This document shows positions 53,450 to 64,000 of a DNA stretch of 64,000 bases, one piece after another (the first letter of the stretch is position 1; every line of letters begins with the position of its first letter). The DNA comes from Vitrella brassicaformis (lineage: Eukaryota; Sar; Vitrellaceae). The notes under the pieces are model-generated. The model did no database searches and was not told the DNA's origin. It was given only the letters and a program-made list of their open reading frames with translations. The stretch is from assembly GCA_001179505.1 (NCBI GenBank), contig CDMY01000224.1:62001-126000 (forward strand). Reading direction: 5' to 3'. The translations under genes were made by a program, and so were the position numbers.

Positions 53450-55883
53450 ATGTTTATTCATAGAGGAGCCGCTGCGTGCGCCGCGCTGCTTCTCGCCCTC
53501 TCCCTGCCCTTCCCACCATGTCAAGCGACCCGCCCACTGCGCCGCCAGACGTCATGCCTCGGCTTCGCCCCCTGCGTCACACCGTCTTCGCCCAGGCGCC
53601 ACCTGTCAGCATCAGTACGGCCGAGGAGGCCTCTGTTATCGATGTCGGCCACTGCCGTCATAGATGCGCCGCCAGAAGAGGCAGAGCAGAGGGCGGCGCC
53701 ACCCATCCCAGCGCGCGACAAGCCCACAGGTCTTCCCCTTTCTCTGGTGGTTGGCAATGAGCCGATCAAGATAGCCCTCCTGCTGGCGGCGGTCAACCCC
53801 CTGATGGGCGGCGTGGCTATCGGCGGCCGCCGGGGGACGGGCAAGAGCGTCATGGCCAGGGGGCTGCATCGGATCCTGCCTCCGTTGGAGGTGGTCAAGG
53901 GCAGCTCCTTCAACATCGACCCCAACAAGCCCGAGGAGGTGGATGATTTCCTCAAGGAGCAGCTGGCGGCGGAGAACAAGACGCTGGACCAGCTGGACAA
54001 GGACATCATCCCGACGCCCTTCGTGCAGGTGCCGCTTAACGTCATGGAGGACCGCCTGGTGGGCTCGGTCGACGTCGAGGAGTCGGTCAAGCAGGGCAAG
54101 CCCGTCTTCGCGCCAGGCCTGCTTGCACGCGCACATCGGGGGGTGCTCTACGTCGACGACCTCAACCTGCTCGATCCCGAGCTGGCCAACATCCTCCTGT
54201 CGGTCATCTCGGACGGCTGGGTGCAGGTGGAGCGAGAGGGCATTTCTGTGCGGTACCCGTGTCGCCCTCTGATCGTCGCGACATTCAACCCGGAAGAGTC
54301 GGAGATGCGCGAGCACCTGCTGGACCGGCTGGCTGTGAGTCTGTCGGTGGACGCCACGCCGCTGACCGACTTGGAGAGGGTGCAGGCCGTCGAGGGGGTG
54401 CTCAAGTTCGGCAACTCCAAGCACAATGAGCAGATGCTCAGGGAGGCCGAGGAGGAAGAGGACGAGCTCAGGACCAGAATCATATTCAGGTGGGTGCATT
54501 CATGACAATGACACACACATGCTGACTGACTGACCAGTCAGTCCATCGGATGGATCACTCGTGTGTCTTTGTGTCCTGTCTGTCAGTCGCGAGTACCTAA
54601 AGCGCGTCAAGTGCACTCACGACCAGATCAAGTACCTCTGCGAGGAGGCCGTCCGTGCCGGCGTGCAGGGCCAGCGCGCTGAGATCTTCGCCTGTGAGGT
54701 CGCCCGCGCATCGGCGGCCCTCGACAACCGCGACAGCGTCACATCCGATGACCTCAAGCTCGCCGTCAAGCTGGTCATCGCCCCTCGTGGCGTGTTCCTG
54801 CAGCAGCCGGAGAACATGATGCAGCCGCCGCCCCCTCCGCCCCCGCCCCCCCAGCAGGACACGTCTGATGAGGACACCGAGGAGGACAAGAAGGAGGACG
54901 AGAAGGACGAGGATGAGAAGGAGGAGGACCAGATGCCCGAGATCCCGCAGGAGTTCATGTTTGACGCAGAGGGGACGCCCATTGACGAGGAGCTCATCAA
55001 CTTCGTCACCAAGCAGCAGAAGGGCAAGAGCGGCGGCAGGGGGCTCATCTTCAGCCAGGACAGGGGCAGGTACATCAAACCCATGTTCCCAAAGGGCAAG
55101 GTCAGGCGGCTCGCTGTCGACGCGACCATGCGGGCGGCCGCCCCCTACCAGCGGCCGAGGCGGCAGCGGGCTCTGAAGGACGACAAGAAGCGCTTCACCA
55201 GCAGCGGCAGGGAGAGGAAGGTCTTCATCGAGGAGGCTGACGTGAGGGTCAAGCGCATGGCCAGGAAGGCCGGCGCGCTCATCGTCTTTGTCGTCGACGC
55301 GAGCGGCTCCATGGCCCTCAACCGCATGAACGCAGCCAAGGGCGCGGCCATCTCTCTATTGTCCAAGGCGTATGAGAGCCGCGACAAGATCTCCCTCATC
55401 ACGTTCCAGGGCACCGACGCAGAGGTGCTGCTGCCGCCGACCCGGTCGATCGCCATGGCCAAGCGGCGGCTGGAGACGATGCCGTGTGGTGGCGGCTCCC
55501 CGCTGGCGCACGCCATCAACGTGGCCGTCAAGACGGGCATCAACGCGCAGAAGAGTGGCGACGTGGGCAAGGTGGTGATAGTGTGCATCAGCGACGGGCG
55601 GGCCAACGTGGGTCTCAACGAGAGTGTGGAGAAGGGGAGGGTCACTGAGAGCGAGAAGCTGGACAAGGAGGCTATGAAGGCCGAGGTGCTCGACACAGCC
55701 AGGGCGCTGCAGGGGCTGCCCAACTTCCACCTGGTGATGCTCGACATGGAGAACAAGTTTGTGTCGACGGGGCTGGCCAAGGAGGTGGCCGAGGCGGCGG
55801 GGGGGAGGTACTACCAGGTGCCCAAGGCAACGGAGCGCTCTGTTACCGATGTCGCCGTCGGCGCACTGGCTATGGCCAGGTGA
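53450..55883 (+). CDS. chlD: Magnesium (protoporphyrin IX) chelatase subunit D
   Basis: Two exons, 53450-54489 and 54587-55883, join in phase to 778 residues. The N-terminus is a signal-peptide-like stretch (MFIHRGAAACAALLLALSLP) followed by an R/S/P-rich segment, a bipartite leader for a complex plastid. The AAA+ half has the P-loop GGRRGTGKSVMARGLHRILP, the Walker-B-like RGVLYVDDLNLLD and ATFNPEESEMREHLLDRLA. A Pro run and a Glu/Asp/Lys-rich linker follow, then the VWA integrin-I domain with the MIDAS motif DASGSM, then CGGGSPLAHA and SDGRANVG. ChlD forms the ChlI-ChlD ATPase ring that drives Mg insertion by ChlH in chlorophyll synthesis. Its presence argues for a photosynthetic organism. 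It ends with VPKATERSVTDVAVGALAMAR. Confidence 0.97.
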
Positions 55884-56159
55884 TCGATGGCTGGCCGAAT
55901 GGATGAGGGCATGCTTGGGTGAGGGGCAACCATCTGGCAATGCAGAAGGTGTGGGACGGTGCTATAATTGCGTTGCGTGTGTGCATGGTCATGTGTATGT
56001 ATGTATTTTTGATGGATGATACATGCATGATCGATTGTGCCTGCCGACGTGTCGAAGATTGTTGTGTGGCTGTCTATTGATAAGGATTCCATGAATGAGG
56101 GTTGGTCGATATCCCATGCAAACAGCGGAAAGAAAGTTCCATACGCAACCCATTTGCGA

Positions 56160-57240
56160 AGCTTTCCGCCTTCGGGTCGCCTCGAAACTGACGGAACGGA
56201 ACAACACTTTTGAAGCCGATTCCGCCTTGCGAAGGCGTTGCAGGCGAGTCTGACCTTCGTCAAGATCCGATGACATTGTCAAAAGCAGCGGTGCGGTGTC
56301 CTTCGTGCGTGTTGCTGGCGGGGCTGTTCATAGGCATTGGCTGGGTTGCGGTGCCCTCCCTCCTCCTCGCACTCCGCCCGGCAGGGCTGCACGTGTGCGA
56401 TCACACCAACACCAACACATCTGCACTGCATCAGCACACGGCAACCCATGGCAACTTCACTCTCGTGGCTGGGAGGCGCTTCCGGCTGCTGCAGGCCAGC
56501 CGGTGTGGATCTGCTGAGCTGCTGAGAGGGGCGGAGGTGGTGCTCGTCTCTCTGTCGGCTATGCGGCCACTGAGTGAGGATGATCTGGTGCGGACGGCAC
56601 TCCAGCCGGAGAAAGATGCTGGGAAGGAGGAATGTCTGTTCCCTCTTGCCAGAGTTGAGGCGGACCAAGAGGAGTGCAGCGTCTGCCTTGACCGTCTGGA
56701 GCCTGTTCACACCATCCTACCGCCCTCATCCGTTCCCCCCAGTGGCTGCATCCCCGTCAGAATGAAGGGCCTACAGTCCCTCATGCCGGCCGGGCAATGG
56801 ACACCCGCATTCTTGCGGAGGCTCGGCGCCGCCCGCAATGTGACGCTCGACGCCTTCTCTGAGCCCTCCAGTGTCAATGGGAGCACTAAACTGGACATCC
56901 AGCGGGCAATCACACTGGATCAGGCGTTCTCTGCAGGGAACGGCACACACGAGGGCGGCGGGGGCAGGTGGCTGGACGTGCGGGAGGACATTGAGGTGTT
57001 CAATCAGCTGCCCGGGCTGCGAAGACACCTGCACTGGCGACTTGCAATGCCGACGGTGAGTGACTGGCCACACAATGAAGAGAGGAAGAGAATTCGCGGT
57101 CGATTGGCTGTCATTCCTTTCAGCATTTTGCTGCTTCTCTGGTGGAGTATCTGTGGATCGCCCCCAAGGGTTCCATCACCCCACTGCACATGGACCTGGC
57201 CGCCCCACACATATTCCACTACATCATCGCCGGCAAGAAG
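56160..57240 (+). repeat. Inverted duplicate segment, arm B
   Basis: Matches the reverse complement of 1-1100. Similarity begins in the 5' flank (TTCGGG.. then GAAACTGACGGAA) and continues through exon 1, intron 1 and the start of exon 2, up to where arm A is cut by the window edge. Confidence 0.9.
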
Positions 57241-57930
57241 ACCTTCTGGCTGTACCCCTACTCGCAGTCGGATCTCCTCACTCCCACCGGCACCATGCCA
57301 CTCGACGGCGCCCTCTACTCCAATATGGTTCCTCATGATGCGCCGGCTAACAACGGATCGGCAGATGTGTCTGTCGTTCCGTCGTCGGCAGCGCCACTGA
57401 AAATCACTCTCAGGTGGACGGGGCGAGAGTGGGAGGTGTTCTTTGGTATCGCCCCTGCCTATGTGTGTGTGTCGGCGCTGTGTGTGTCCACAGTGCCGGT
57501 GAGAGTTTGTACATTCCCTGGGGCTGGTGGCATTACGTCCACTACGACCAGGACTCCCTATCGGTCGGCGACACACACATCCACTGACACCTCTCATACA
57601 CACATCATATGATGCAGGCGATCCTCTGTCTGCTGGTGTGTTCAGGTGAATGTGGTCGGTTTCGATTCGGACGTGCGCACGTCGGTGTGGTATAGCGTGT
57701 TGGCGGTGGGTGTGGTGCTGCAGGGCATCAAGGCCTTGTGTGCCGGCGACTGGGCCACTGTCTCGTACTGCTCTCACTGGCACCCGACTACCTGCGGATC
57801 ATCAGTGTGTAGGACGGGATGGGACCGATGGTTGGATGGGGGTGTGTGCACTTTTGGACCTTGTATGTCCGTCTGTACGTGTCGATACACACATGGACTC
57901 ATTCATGGAGGTGAGACATGGGGCAATTGA
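56270..57930 (+). CDS. JmjC/cupin-8 domain protein, copy 2
   Basis: Exons 56270-57055, 57124-57413, 57494-57563 and 57646 onward join in phase. The N-terminus has a hydrophobic anchor (CVLLAGLFIGIGWVAVPSLL), so the domain probably sits in the ER/Golgi lumen or outside the cell. The catalytic part reads VEYLWIAPKGSITPLHMDLA (HxD iron ligands), HIFHYIIAGKKTFWLYPYSQ (2-oxoglutarate-binding Lys region) and SAGESLYIPWGWWHYVHYDQ (distal His ligand). This is a complete JmjC/cupin-8 set of the kind found in protein hydroxylases and in PSR/HSPBAP1-like enzymes. The last exon gives VNVVGFDSDVRTS and a short Cys-rich end. The stop at 57928-57930 assumes no further intron; a donor near 57809 is possible. 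Convergent with the TRAF-like gene, about 130 bp apart. Confidence 0.85.
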
Positions 57931-58062
57931 CATGGATTGGGTCAAAATTGTCTGTCCATCGGTCTGTCAGTGTGTTGATCAATCGGCTGTGCTGTCTGTG
58001 TTTGGGTCTTCCTTCGGTTTGTCTGTCTGTGCGGTTTGTCTGTGTGTCACTCGGTCCCTCTC

Positions 58063-60581
58063 TCACGAGAAGATGAGAATGCCGGGGTGGACGCGGAGGC
58101 AAGACAGCACCACCCGCAGCACACCGCTCTCATCCACAAAGTGCAGCAACGCCGCCTCATCTGCACCGCACACAAAGCGACAATGCCACAGACACTAAGG
58201 GAGAGACATCCCTCTCGGCTCACCTTTGAAGGCGAATCGGCAGAAGGGCTCCACCGAACGCGTCATCGAAAACGACTCAACCTGACACAGACAGACACAG
58301 AGAGAGAGAGAGGGATGTGCATGTCTCTCTCTGTATGTCATCTTTACTCTCCCTCACCTTCTTGATGACGTTGCGCCGTTCGTCAGCCGGGTGTACGAGT
58401 GTGATGTCGAAGCTGATGCGATACGTCGCCTCGTCCTCTGGCACACCGCCATCGCCACACCTGGCCTTCTTCTGATCATCCACACATGACAGGGCACACA
58501 GGGAGAGAGAGACATGGGTGTTGTTTTCCGCTGTCTTGTGGTTGCGTACAGTGATTGGGTCGTTGTGGTCGTGCGAGTCCTCAAGCCCACGCAGCTGGCG
58601 CTTGTTGTCACTCACTGCGTACACACACGCCGACACGTACCCATGGAACACTCAACTGTCGGCCGGCTGACCTACCGGTGTGTTGGTGGTGTGTGGAGGA
58701 TGACTGCTGTGCGGCGATGAGATGATAGAAGATGCTGCTCACGTCGGCAGGGCCCTTGGTGTTGGGCGTGCTCTGCGACGCACTCACTGGCGAACGAGCA
58801 GGTGTCTTGACAGGTACCTTCACACACACAGAGAAAAGATGTGGGGTGGGGTCCTGCCACTTCCTTTGTTCCCTCCTCACCGTCTGTCGTGGGGTCCGGG
58901 CAGGCATGGTGTTGTCCTGTGTCGCCGCCCGCTGATGGTACGAGACATGATGCAGCGACACCCTGGACACAACACACAACACACGCATTCTTCGCAGGCA
59001 GCCCATCGACACATCATCCGTCTCTCTGGCTGCAGAGTGGTCACCTACTTGAGCGACAGTGGGTTCTCTTCGATGAGTAGCGATGCAAACCAGGAATGGC
59101 CGGACAGCTGGAATCGAGGAGACAGGATCAGATTGGCTGCACATGCACAGACATATCAGTCTTGCAATGATGTCTCTCCACGCCATCCCACCCCCGCACA
59201 GACTTGTTTGTGCTTTGGTGAAGACATCGCCGATCTCCCACAGCACGTATCCCTCCTGCTGCTGAGGGGAGGGCGACGGGGGCGGCGGCAGACGGGCGGC
59301 AGCAGCACTCGCAGACGTGCTCTCGCGCTGCACCTCCTCAACCCTGTGTCACACACAGACACAGATGGGCCCATTCCCGCTGTCCTCAATGTTCGTGTTC
59401 GTTGACTTGTTGATTTTGGCTTCGAGTGTTTGGATTCTGTCTTTGTGTTTGATGAGCATGTCCTTGTAACACTCCGACGCGTGCGCCTCGAGCGACACAG
59501 CCTCAACCAACCTGACGACACAAACGACACAGCAACGGACACATGGGGGCCCTGTCTGTGTGTGTGTGCGTGTGCGTGTGCGTGTGCGTGTGGGTGAGTG
59601 GAGGTGTATGTGCTTCACTCACTCAATTGCACTCACTTGCCACAGAATCTGCATTTCTTGCGCTGATAGGGACACTTGGCGATGTGGTAGTGATAATCGC
59701 CGCGAGGTATGGCCTTGGGGCAACCGGCATTCACACACTTGAGCAACTCAAAGTCCTGCACGTGGACACCACAGACCAGCCAGCGAGACGACCTCTCGTC
59801 TGCAATGTGTCAAGATGCACACACATTGCCCGCCCGCCTCACGCATTTGTTGAGGTGTGCGGCATAGTCACTGTAGGCACCCTTCCTGCGTGTGAAATAA
59901 GTAAGGCCATGTGTGTGTGGTTTCGTTTGTGCGTGTGTGTGAGGACCATTCGCAGCCGGTTCGTGTCTTGGTCTGTGTATTGGATGCGGCGCTCTCAAAC
60001 GCCACACGGTCGTCTGAGAGAGATGAAACAAAGAAAATACATAAAACATGAGAGCTATTGTGGTATTTCTTCCCCATCGACAGACCGTAGTGTCTGCAGG
60101 AAGGTCACATACAAACACCACGCCAATGCCAATGAGATGAGATCGTGTCTTTCGTCCTTTGCTGGCCTTCCTTCGTCCATCTGACTGACTGACTTGCACT
60201 TGAGGTTGATTTTGCCTATCATGCGATACAGCAGACGGTTGGCCTGCTCCAGCGGCTGCACACACGACGCACCCGTCAGCATCTTCTGGCACGTTGGACA
60301 CGAGCGAGACCTGCGGGACACACACACGACAGACAGACACACATGCACTGAAAAGCACTTCCTTTCAGTTGTTCAGGTCTTGCCGACCGTGCGAGCCATC
60401 TCTCGAGGCATGAGCGGCAGTAGATGTGTTCGCACTCGGTGATGACGGGCACCCACACGAGCCACGAGCAGATGGAGCACCGCATCTCGTCGCTGATGAA
60501 GGTGCCGCCGACGTTGGCCAGCAGCTCGTCGGGGATGCCCTGGCACGGCTGCTCAAACAACTCGCCACCGCCAGACGACAT
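58063..60581 (-). CDS. TRAF-like protein: RING finger, TRAF-type zinc fingers, coiled coil, MATH domain
   Basis: Fourteen exons chain in phase. Exon 1 (60581-60388) gives MRCSICSWLVW and CEHIYCRSCLERWLAR, spliced to exon 2 (from 60310) SRSCPTCQKML, a complete C3HC4 RING. TRAF-type fingers follow: GCEWKGAYSDYAAHLNKC, then LLKCVNAGCPKAIPRGDYHY and HIAKCPYQRKKCRFCGK. A coiled-coil exon (YKDMLIKHKDRIQTLEAKI) leads to GYVLWEIGDVFTKAQTNLIL and SPRFQLSGHSWFASLLIEEN, the opening strands of a MATH/TRAF-C domain. Later exons include a Thr/Ser-rich insert, then YRISFDITLVHPADERRNVI, VESFSMTRSVEPFCRFAFKG and DEAALLHFVDESGVLRVVL, ending at 58063. Such proteins are E3 ubiquitin ligases or signalling adaptors. 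The start follows the only in-frame ATG of exon 1 that precedes the RING without intervening stops. Confidence 0.88.
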
Positions 60582-60807
60582 CGTTGTGCACGAGGAACGA
60601 AGCAGCAAAGCAATGAATGAAATGAATGTAAACTCGCTCGAGTTTCACGGAACGGCGATGCGCTTCGGCCGGTCACGTACCTACAGTGCCATGATGAATA
60701 GATAAAGCCAGGAGATCTGGTTGGCTGCGGACCATGGAGATCTTGCCCGTCTTGCTGACGTCGCTGCTCATGTTGAGGCCAGGGGATAAGAAGTGGAGGC
60801 GCCTCAG

Positions 60808-63800
60808 TAGAGCCAGATCTCGGCAAATCGCTCATTGGCTTCGGCCTTCGACGAGAAGCCGCCCAGAAGCTGCAGAGCAACACCATCACAGAACTTGATG
60901 AATCGACTCGGTAGACAAGGAGTATGGCACGTAATGCATCACGATGGCTTCTGATGTCCTGCTTTTGTCCGTTTCTTTGTTGTGCAGGAAAGATGTCATC
61001 TCGGCTGTTGTTAGGCCTCTCAGCAGCGACGTGCGTGCAGCGACGCTGGTGCTCGCACTGGACAAGCTGGTGCCGGTTACATTTCATCCCTCCTTCGATG
61101 AGCTGATTCGTGTCGGTGGTCTTCGCCCCATCGTTGCACTGCTCGGCCACACGGCCCCTCAGGTCGCCAAGGCGGCACTCAGTCCCCTCTTTCCATACAC
61201 AGGTAGGCGGCCTCCCAGTCTTGCGCTGCGCGTCCACCATCGTTGTGTCGTGTGTGTGTGTGTGTGTGTGCGTGACAGTGTTGTTCGACTCAGCTCTCGT
61301 CCCAGAGGAGAAGCGGGCGGGCGTGATCAAGCAACTTGTCGACGAGGGGCAGCTCCTCCGCTCTCTCACAACGCTGCTGGCAACGATGCGCCAGAATGCC
61401 CCCGACGAGAACTGGCAGCGCGACGTGAAAGATGCCCTTCATGCCATCGGGGACTGTATCACAGGTGCGCGCCGAGCAACTACTGATTGCTTTTTCTGCA
61501 TCGCCTTCTCTCATACCTTTCGCAGCGGGCGGCGCCATGGTCATTGAGAAGATCGTCGCTGCGAATTTGGTGCCTCAGCTGAGGGCTCTCGACAGGAGGA
61601 TCGCACGGGACACAAGCATGGACAAACCGGCGGTCAACGAACTTCATGTCTTACTCGGGTGGACGTCCCGATCGTTGCTGGACACTCTGATTGACGGCGA
61701 CAACACCGTTGCCAACGCTACCCAGGTCGGCGAGGCGGCTTGCACAACCGGCCCCAGGACGCCGCAGACGACCTCGCGTCGTGTGTGTCCTTGCAGCTGT
61801 TGTACATGGTGGAGCAGGGCTGCATACAGAGCGTATATCGCGCGCTCGACGCCATGGATTCCTCATCTGTTGATTCTTCTTTGCTGACCTTCGCGAGGCT
61901 GCTGTACGTAGGCCGCAGACGACAGAAGAGTGGCATATTGCATGGTTTGTGTGGTGCAGGATGGTGGACGCGACGAGCAAGGTGGGCCAAGCCATCATAC
62001 AGCGGATGAACAAGGTCGGTTCGAAGAATAGAGAAGCGCCGATGCACTAGAGCCACCGTGTGTGGGTGCATCGCAGGACGGGTTCGAAGTCGCCATCAGA
62101 AGAGTCGCTGACCAACGGTTACCAGACGAGGACATCCAGCAGCATGTACCCAGCAGCTCACGGCACATCCTACGGGACAACTCACTCAGTCACCTGCTTT
62201 CATTTCCGTTCCAGGCCGACGTCGTCCTCGCTCTCAGGGAGCTGAGAGCCGACCCCACCCTGTCCGATACCCTTTCGGCCATGTCAGCCCACTTCACGAA
62301 CTTAGTCGAGTGCCGTGGACAGCACGCTGACGCCGCGGGAGATGACCTGGCTGCTGTCAAGGAGATCCGCTCAAGCGTCAAGAACAACAAGGGCTGCGTC
62401 CAAGCTTGCCGAGCTGCGCGACGTGAAAGAACTCTTGCTTGACTTCAAGCGACCGGGCTTGCAGCTGGAGGCCACACGAGCACTGCTGGACGTGGCATAT
62501 ACCGGCATTGATGGGGTGCGCGCACTCTTACGGTAAGGATCCGAACAGACAGATGAGTGGGTCGATGACGCACATCTGAGATGTCGTTCGTTCACAGGAT
62601 AGATGTGATACCCGGACTGGCCGCTTTCCTGAAGCGCACCATCGGCGCGTCGCGGGAGTTACAGGAGTCGCAAGTTGACGCCATCGTGCCTGCCCTCGAG
62701 ACGGTGCTGTTCATCTTCGACGTTACGGAGCATCACGATTGCTTCGATGAACTCCTGAGTCATGGCGTCGTGCCGCTGCTGGTGCAGGCGCTCAAATGCA
62801 GGGAGAGGGTCAGAGTGAAAGAGGCCACGAACGCCATGGGGGCGATAGCCAATATCCTAAGGAGCACCTCAGGTCAGCCGCAGAGCACAGGCACACAGGC
62901 ACAGCGCAACGCTCGTCCACGGACGGCGCATCGCATCCATCTGTCTCCTGGCAGCCAATGCGGATGATCTGCGGGAGGTGCAGCTGCAGCTGCAGCTGCG
63001 GGAGAGCGATTTCCTCACCGAATGCGAGAGGATCCTGTCGCTTCCGTTTACTCATGGTTGCGTGCTGTACCGTAACGCCTTGTCAGCTTTCCACGCCTTC
63101 CTCGTCTCTTTCAGCCGTGCTGGCCTGAGCGCTCGAGGTCAGACAGACAGAGGGACAAAGAGACAGACAGACAGACAAATAGACCGCCTGTGCTTACACC
63201 TATATCTGTGGCCATGTGCTCAGAGCGTGATGAGTATATCCAGGAGATGTTTGATGCCGACGTTGTCCATCACATCATGCGCTTCGTCGATGTTCCTCCT
63301 GATTACAGAGCTCATCCGTGTTACTTTGACGACGTTTACACCACCAAGATCTTTCTGGAAGTAGCAACCGAAGCGACTAGCAAACAGGTGCCACCAGTAG
63401 ACAGAGCTGAGAGATGGCCCATGGATGGATGTATGTCGCGTGTGTGTCATATATGCAGCTCTCCATCTTTGTAGGTCACGGTGTTCTCCCGCTCATGTGT
63501 CGCAGCTTGAGCTCGGCCTCAGTTTCCATCCTTGGCTACACTTTCGAAACGCTCTTTCGGTCGGCGACAAATACTCGGATCAAGCAGCTTGTGGGAGAGG
63601 TTAGGGAGAGCCAGTCTTGGATACGCGACCACTGGCTACGGTGCTCATTCATCGATGGGCATATTTCAGGAGGGCTGCGTGGGAGAGATGGTGAAGTACG
63701 CACTTGGTAACGACTCTGCTATCAGTGAAATGGTGCGAATTCACGCGCGGACGGCACACACAAATGCGCATTCATTCATGTGTATCGATCTTGTGTTGGT

Positions 63801-64000
63801 GTGGTGTGGTGTATCCAGTACGCATCACTGCTGAGCACCATGTCCATCGATCGGGCCACGTGGCACCTCTACCTGCAAACCAACAGGTGGGCGGTCACCC
63901 AGAAGCACGTGTGTCCTGCACTGTGTGGATGCTCGCATCAATCCAGCAGCTCTGAGAACCGGACTGCCGAGCAGACTTCGTCGTCCGACATGGGTTCGTG
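60808..64000 (+). CDS. ARM-repeat protein, importin-alpha-like (3' end outside window; 5' exon unresolved)
   Basis: Exon 60808-60910 (EPDLGKSLIGFGLRREAAQK) splices at 60988 to RKDVISAVVRPLSSDVRAAT. ARM-like units follow: FDELIRVGGLRPIVALLGHT; LHAIGDCITAGGAMVIEKIV; LQLEATRALLDVAYTGIDGV; FDELLSHGVVPLLVQALKCR; ATNAMGAIANIL; IFVGHGVLPLMCRSLSSASV; EGCVGEMVKYALGNDS. The order and spacing recall importin-alpha, but the usual Trp-Asn ladders are largely absent and I see no basic IBB segment, so cargo binding is uncertain. The exon at 60808 lacks an in-frame ATG before an upstream stop, so a 5' exon is missing from my model. The frame breaks near 62390; removing a 28-nt GT-AG segment (62377-62404) restores it. 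Confidence 0.7.

Noticed and set aside
56210-56269. An earlier start (MKPIPP...) for the JmjC gene
   Set aside because: The codon at that position is TTG, not ATG; the first ATG in frame is 56270, matching ATG 980 in the other copy.
57413-57500. A frameshift in JmjC copy 2 between GSITPLHMD and the distal histidine
   Set aside because: An 80-nt GT-AG intron (57414-57493) restores the frame exactly and brings SAGESLYIPWGWWH into register.

Overview
This window is eukaryotic nuclear DNA. It is GC-rich, gene-dense and intron-rich, with mostly short GT-AG introns (about 65-100 nt), and its spacers and introns are full of TG/CA, TCTG and CATC microsatellites. Three genes look plastid-related: magnesium chelatase D, a bacterial-type IF-1 and an LrgA-LrgB fusion resembling the plastid glycolate/glycerate transporter. 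At least ChlD and IF-1 start with a hydrophobic signal-like stretch followed by an S/R-rich presequence, as in complex plastids reached through the ER. Together with a RAP-domain repeat protein of the kind expanded in apicomplexans and their relatives, this suggests a photosynthetic alveolate. A chromerid such as Vitrella is my best guess, but that is inference and not proven by the sequence.

Layout. 1-1.1 kb: 5' part of a JmjC/cupin-8 gene (minus), cut by the window edge. 1.4-7.3 kb (minus): one or two poorly recognised multi-exon genes, including a kinase C-lobe-like fragment with a decayed tandem copy. 8.0-8.6: plastid-type IF-1 (+). 9.0-10.8: proline-rich unknown (-). 11.0-13.1: LrgAB/PLGG1-like transporter (+). 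13.1-15.8: spacer with diverged tandem repeats. 15.8-21.1: RAP-domain repeat protein (-), divergent from a REXO-like pseudo-exonuclease with RRM (+, 21.4-22.7). 22.7-24.7: microsatellite spacer. 24.7-25.7: secreted Cys-containing protein (-), divergent from a PCIF1/CAPAM-family methyltransferase (+, 25.8-28.0). 28.0-30.5: unknown secreted protein (+). 31.7-34.7: a type-1 (microbial) rhodopsin with a long tail (+), with a 300-N assembly gap inside one intron. 34.7-38.4: mostly spacer. 38.4-40.2: CCCH zinc-finger protein (-), divergent from CstF77/Rna14 (+, 40.3-45.5). 46.1-53.2: RCC1-BTB-BTB protein (-), divergent from ChlD (+, 53.5-55.9). 56.3-57.9: second, inverted JmjC copy (+). 58.1-60.6: RING/TRAF-zinc-finger/MATH protein (-), divergent from an ARM-repeat (importin-alpha-like) gene (+) that runs off the window.

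Highlights. The rhodopsin model of 11 exons, in phase throughout, keeps the retinal lysine (K248) and has a channelrhodopsin-like third helix (E113, T117, C118), but K, Q, A and N replace four other functional positions. A 9-mer, AGCTCGCAG, occurs in five gene-start regions, in four of them pointing at a well-supported start codon. Two enzyme-family proteins (PCIF1-like, REXO-like) have altered catalytic residues. Several frames are restored only by removing 28-35 nt GT-AG segments. All exon models here were built by eye from splice consensus and phase and have not been tested against transcripts.
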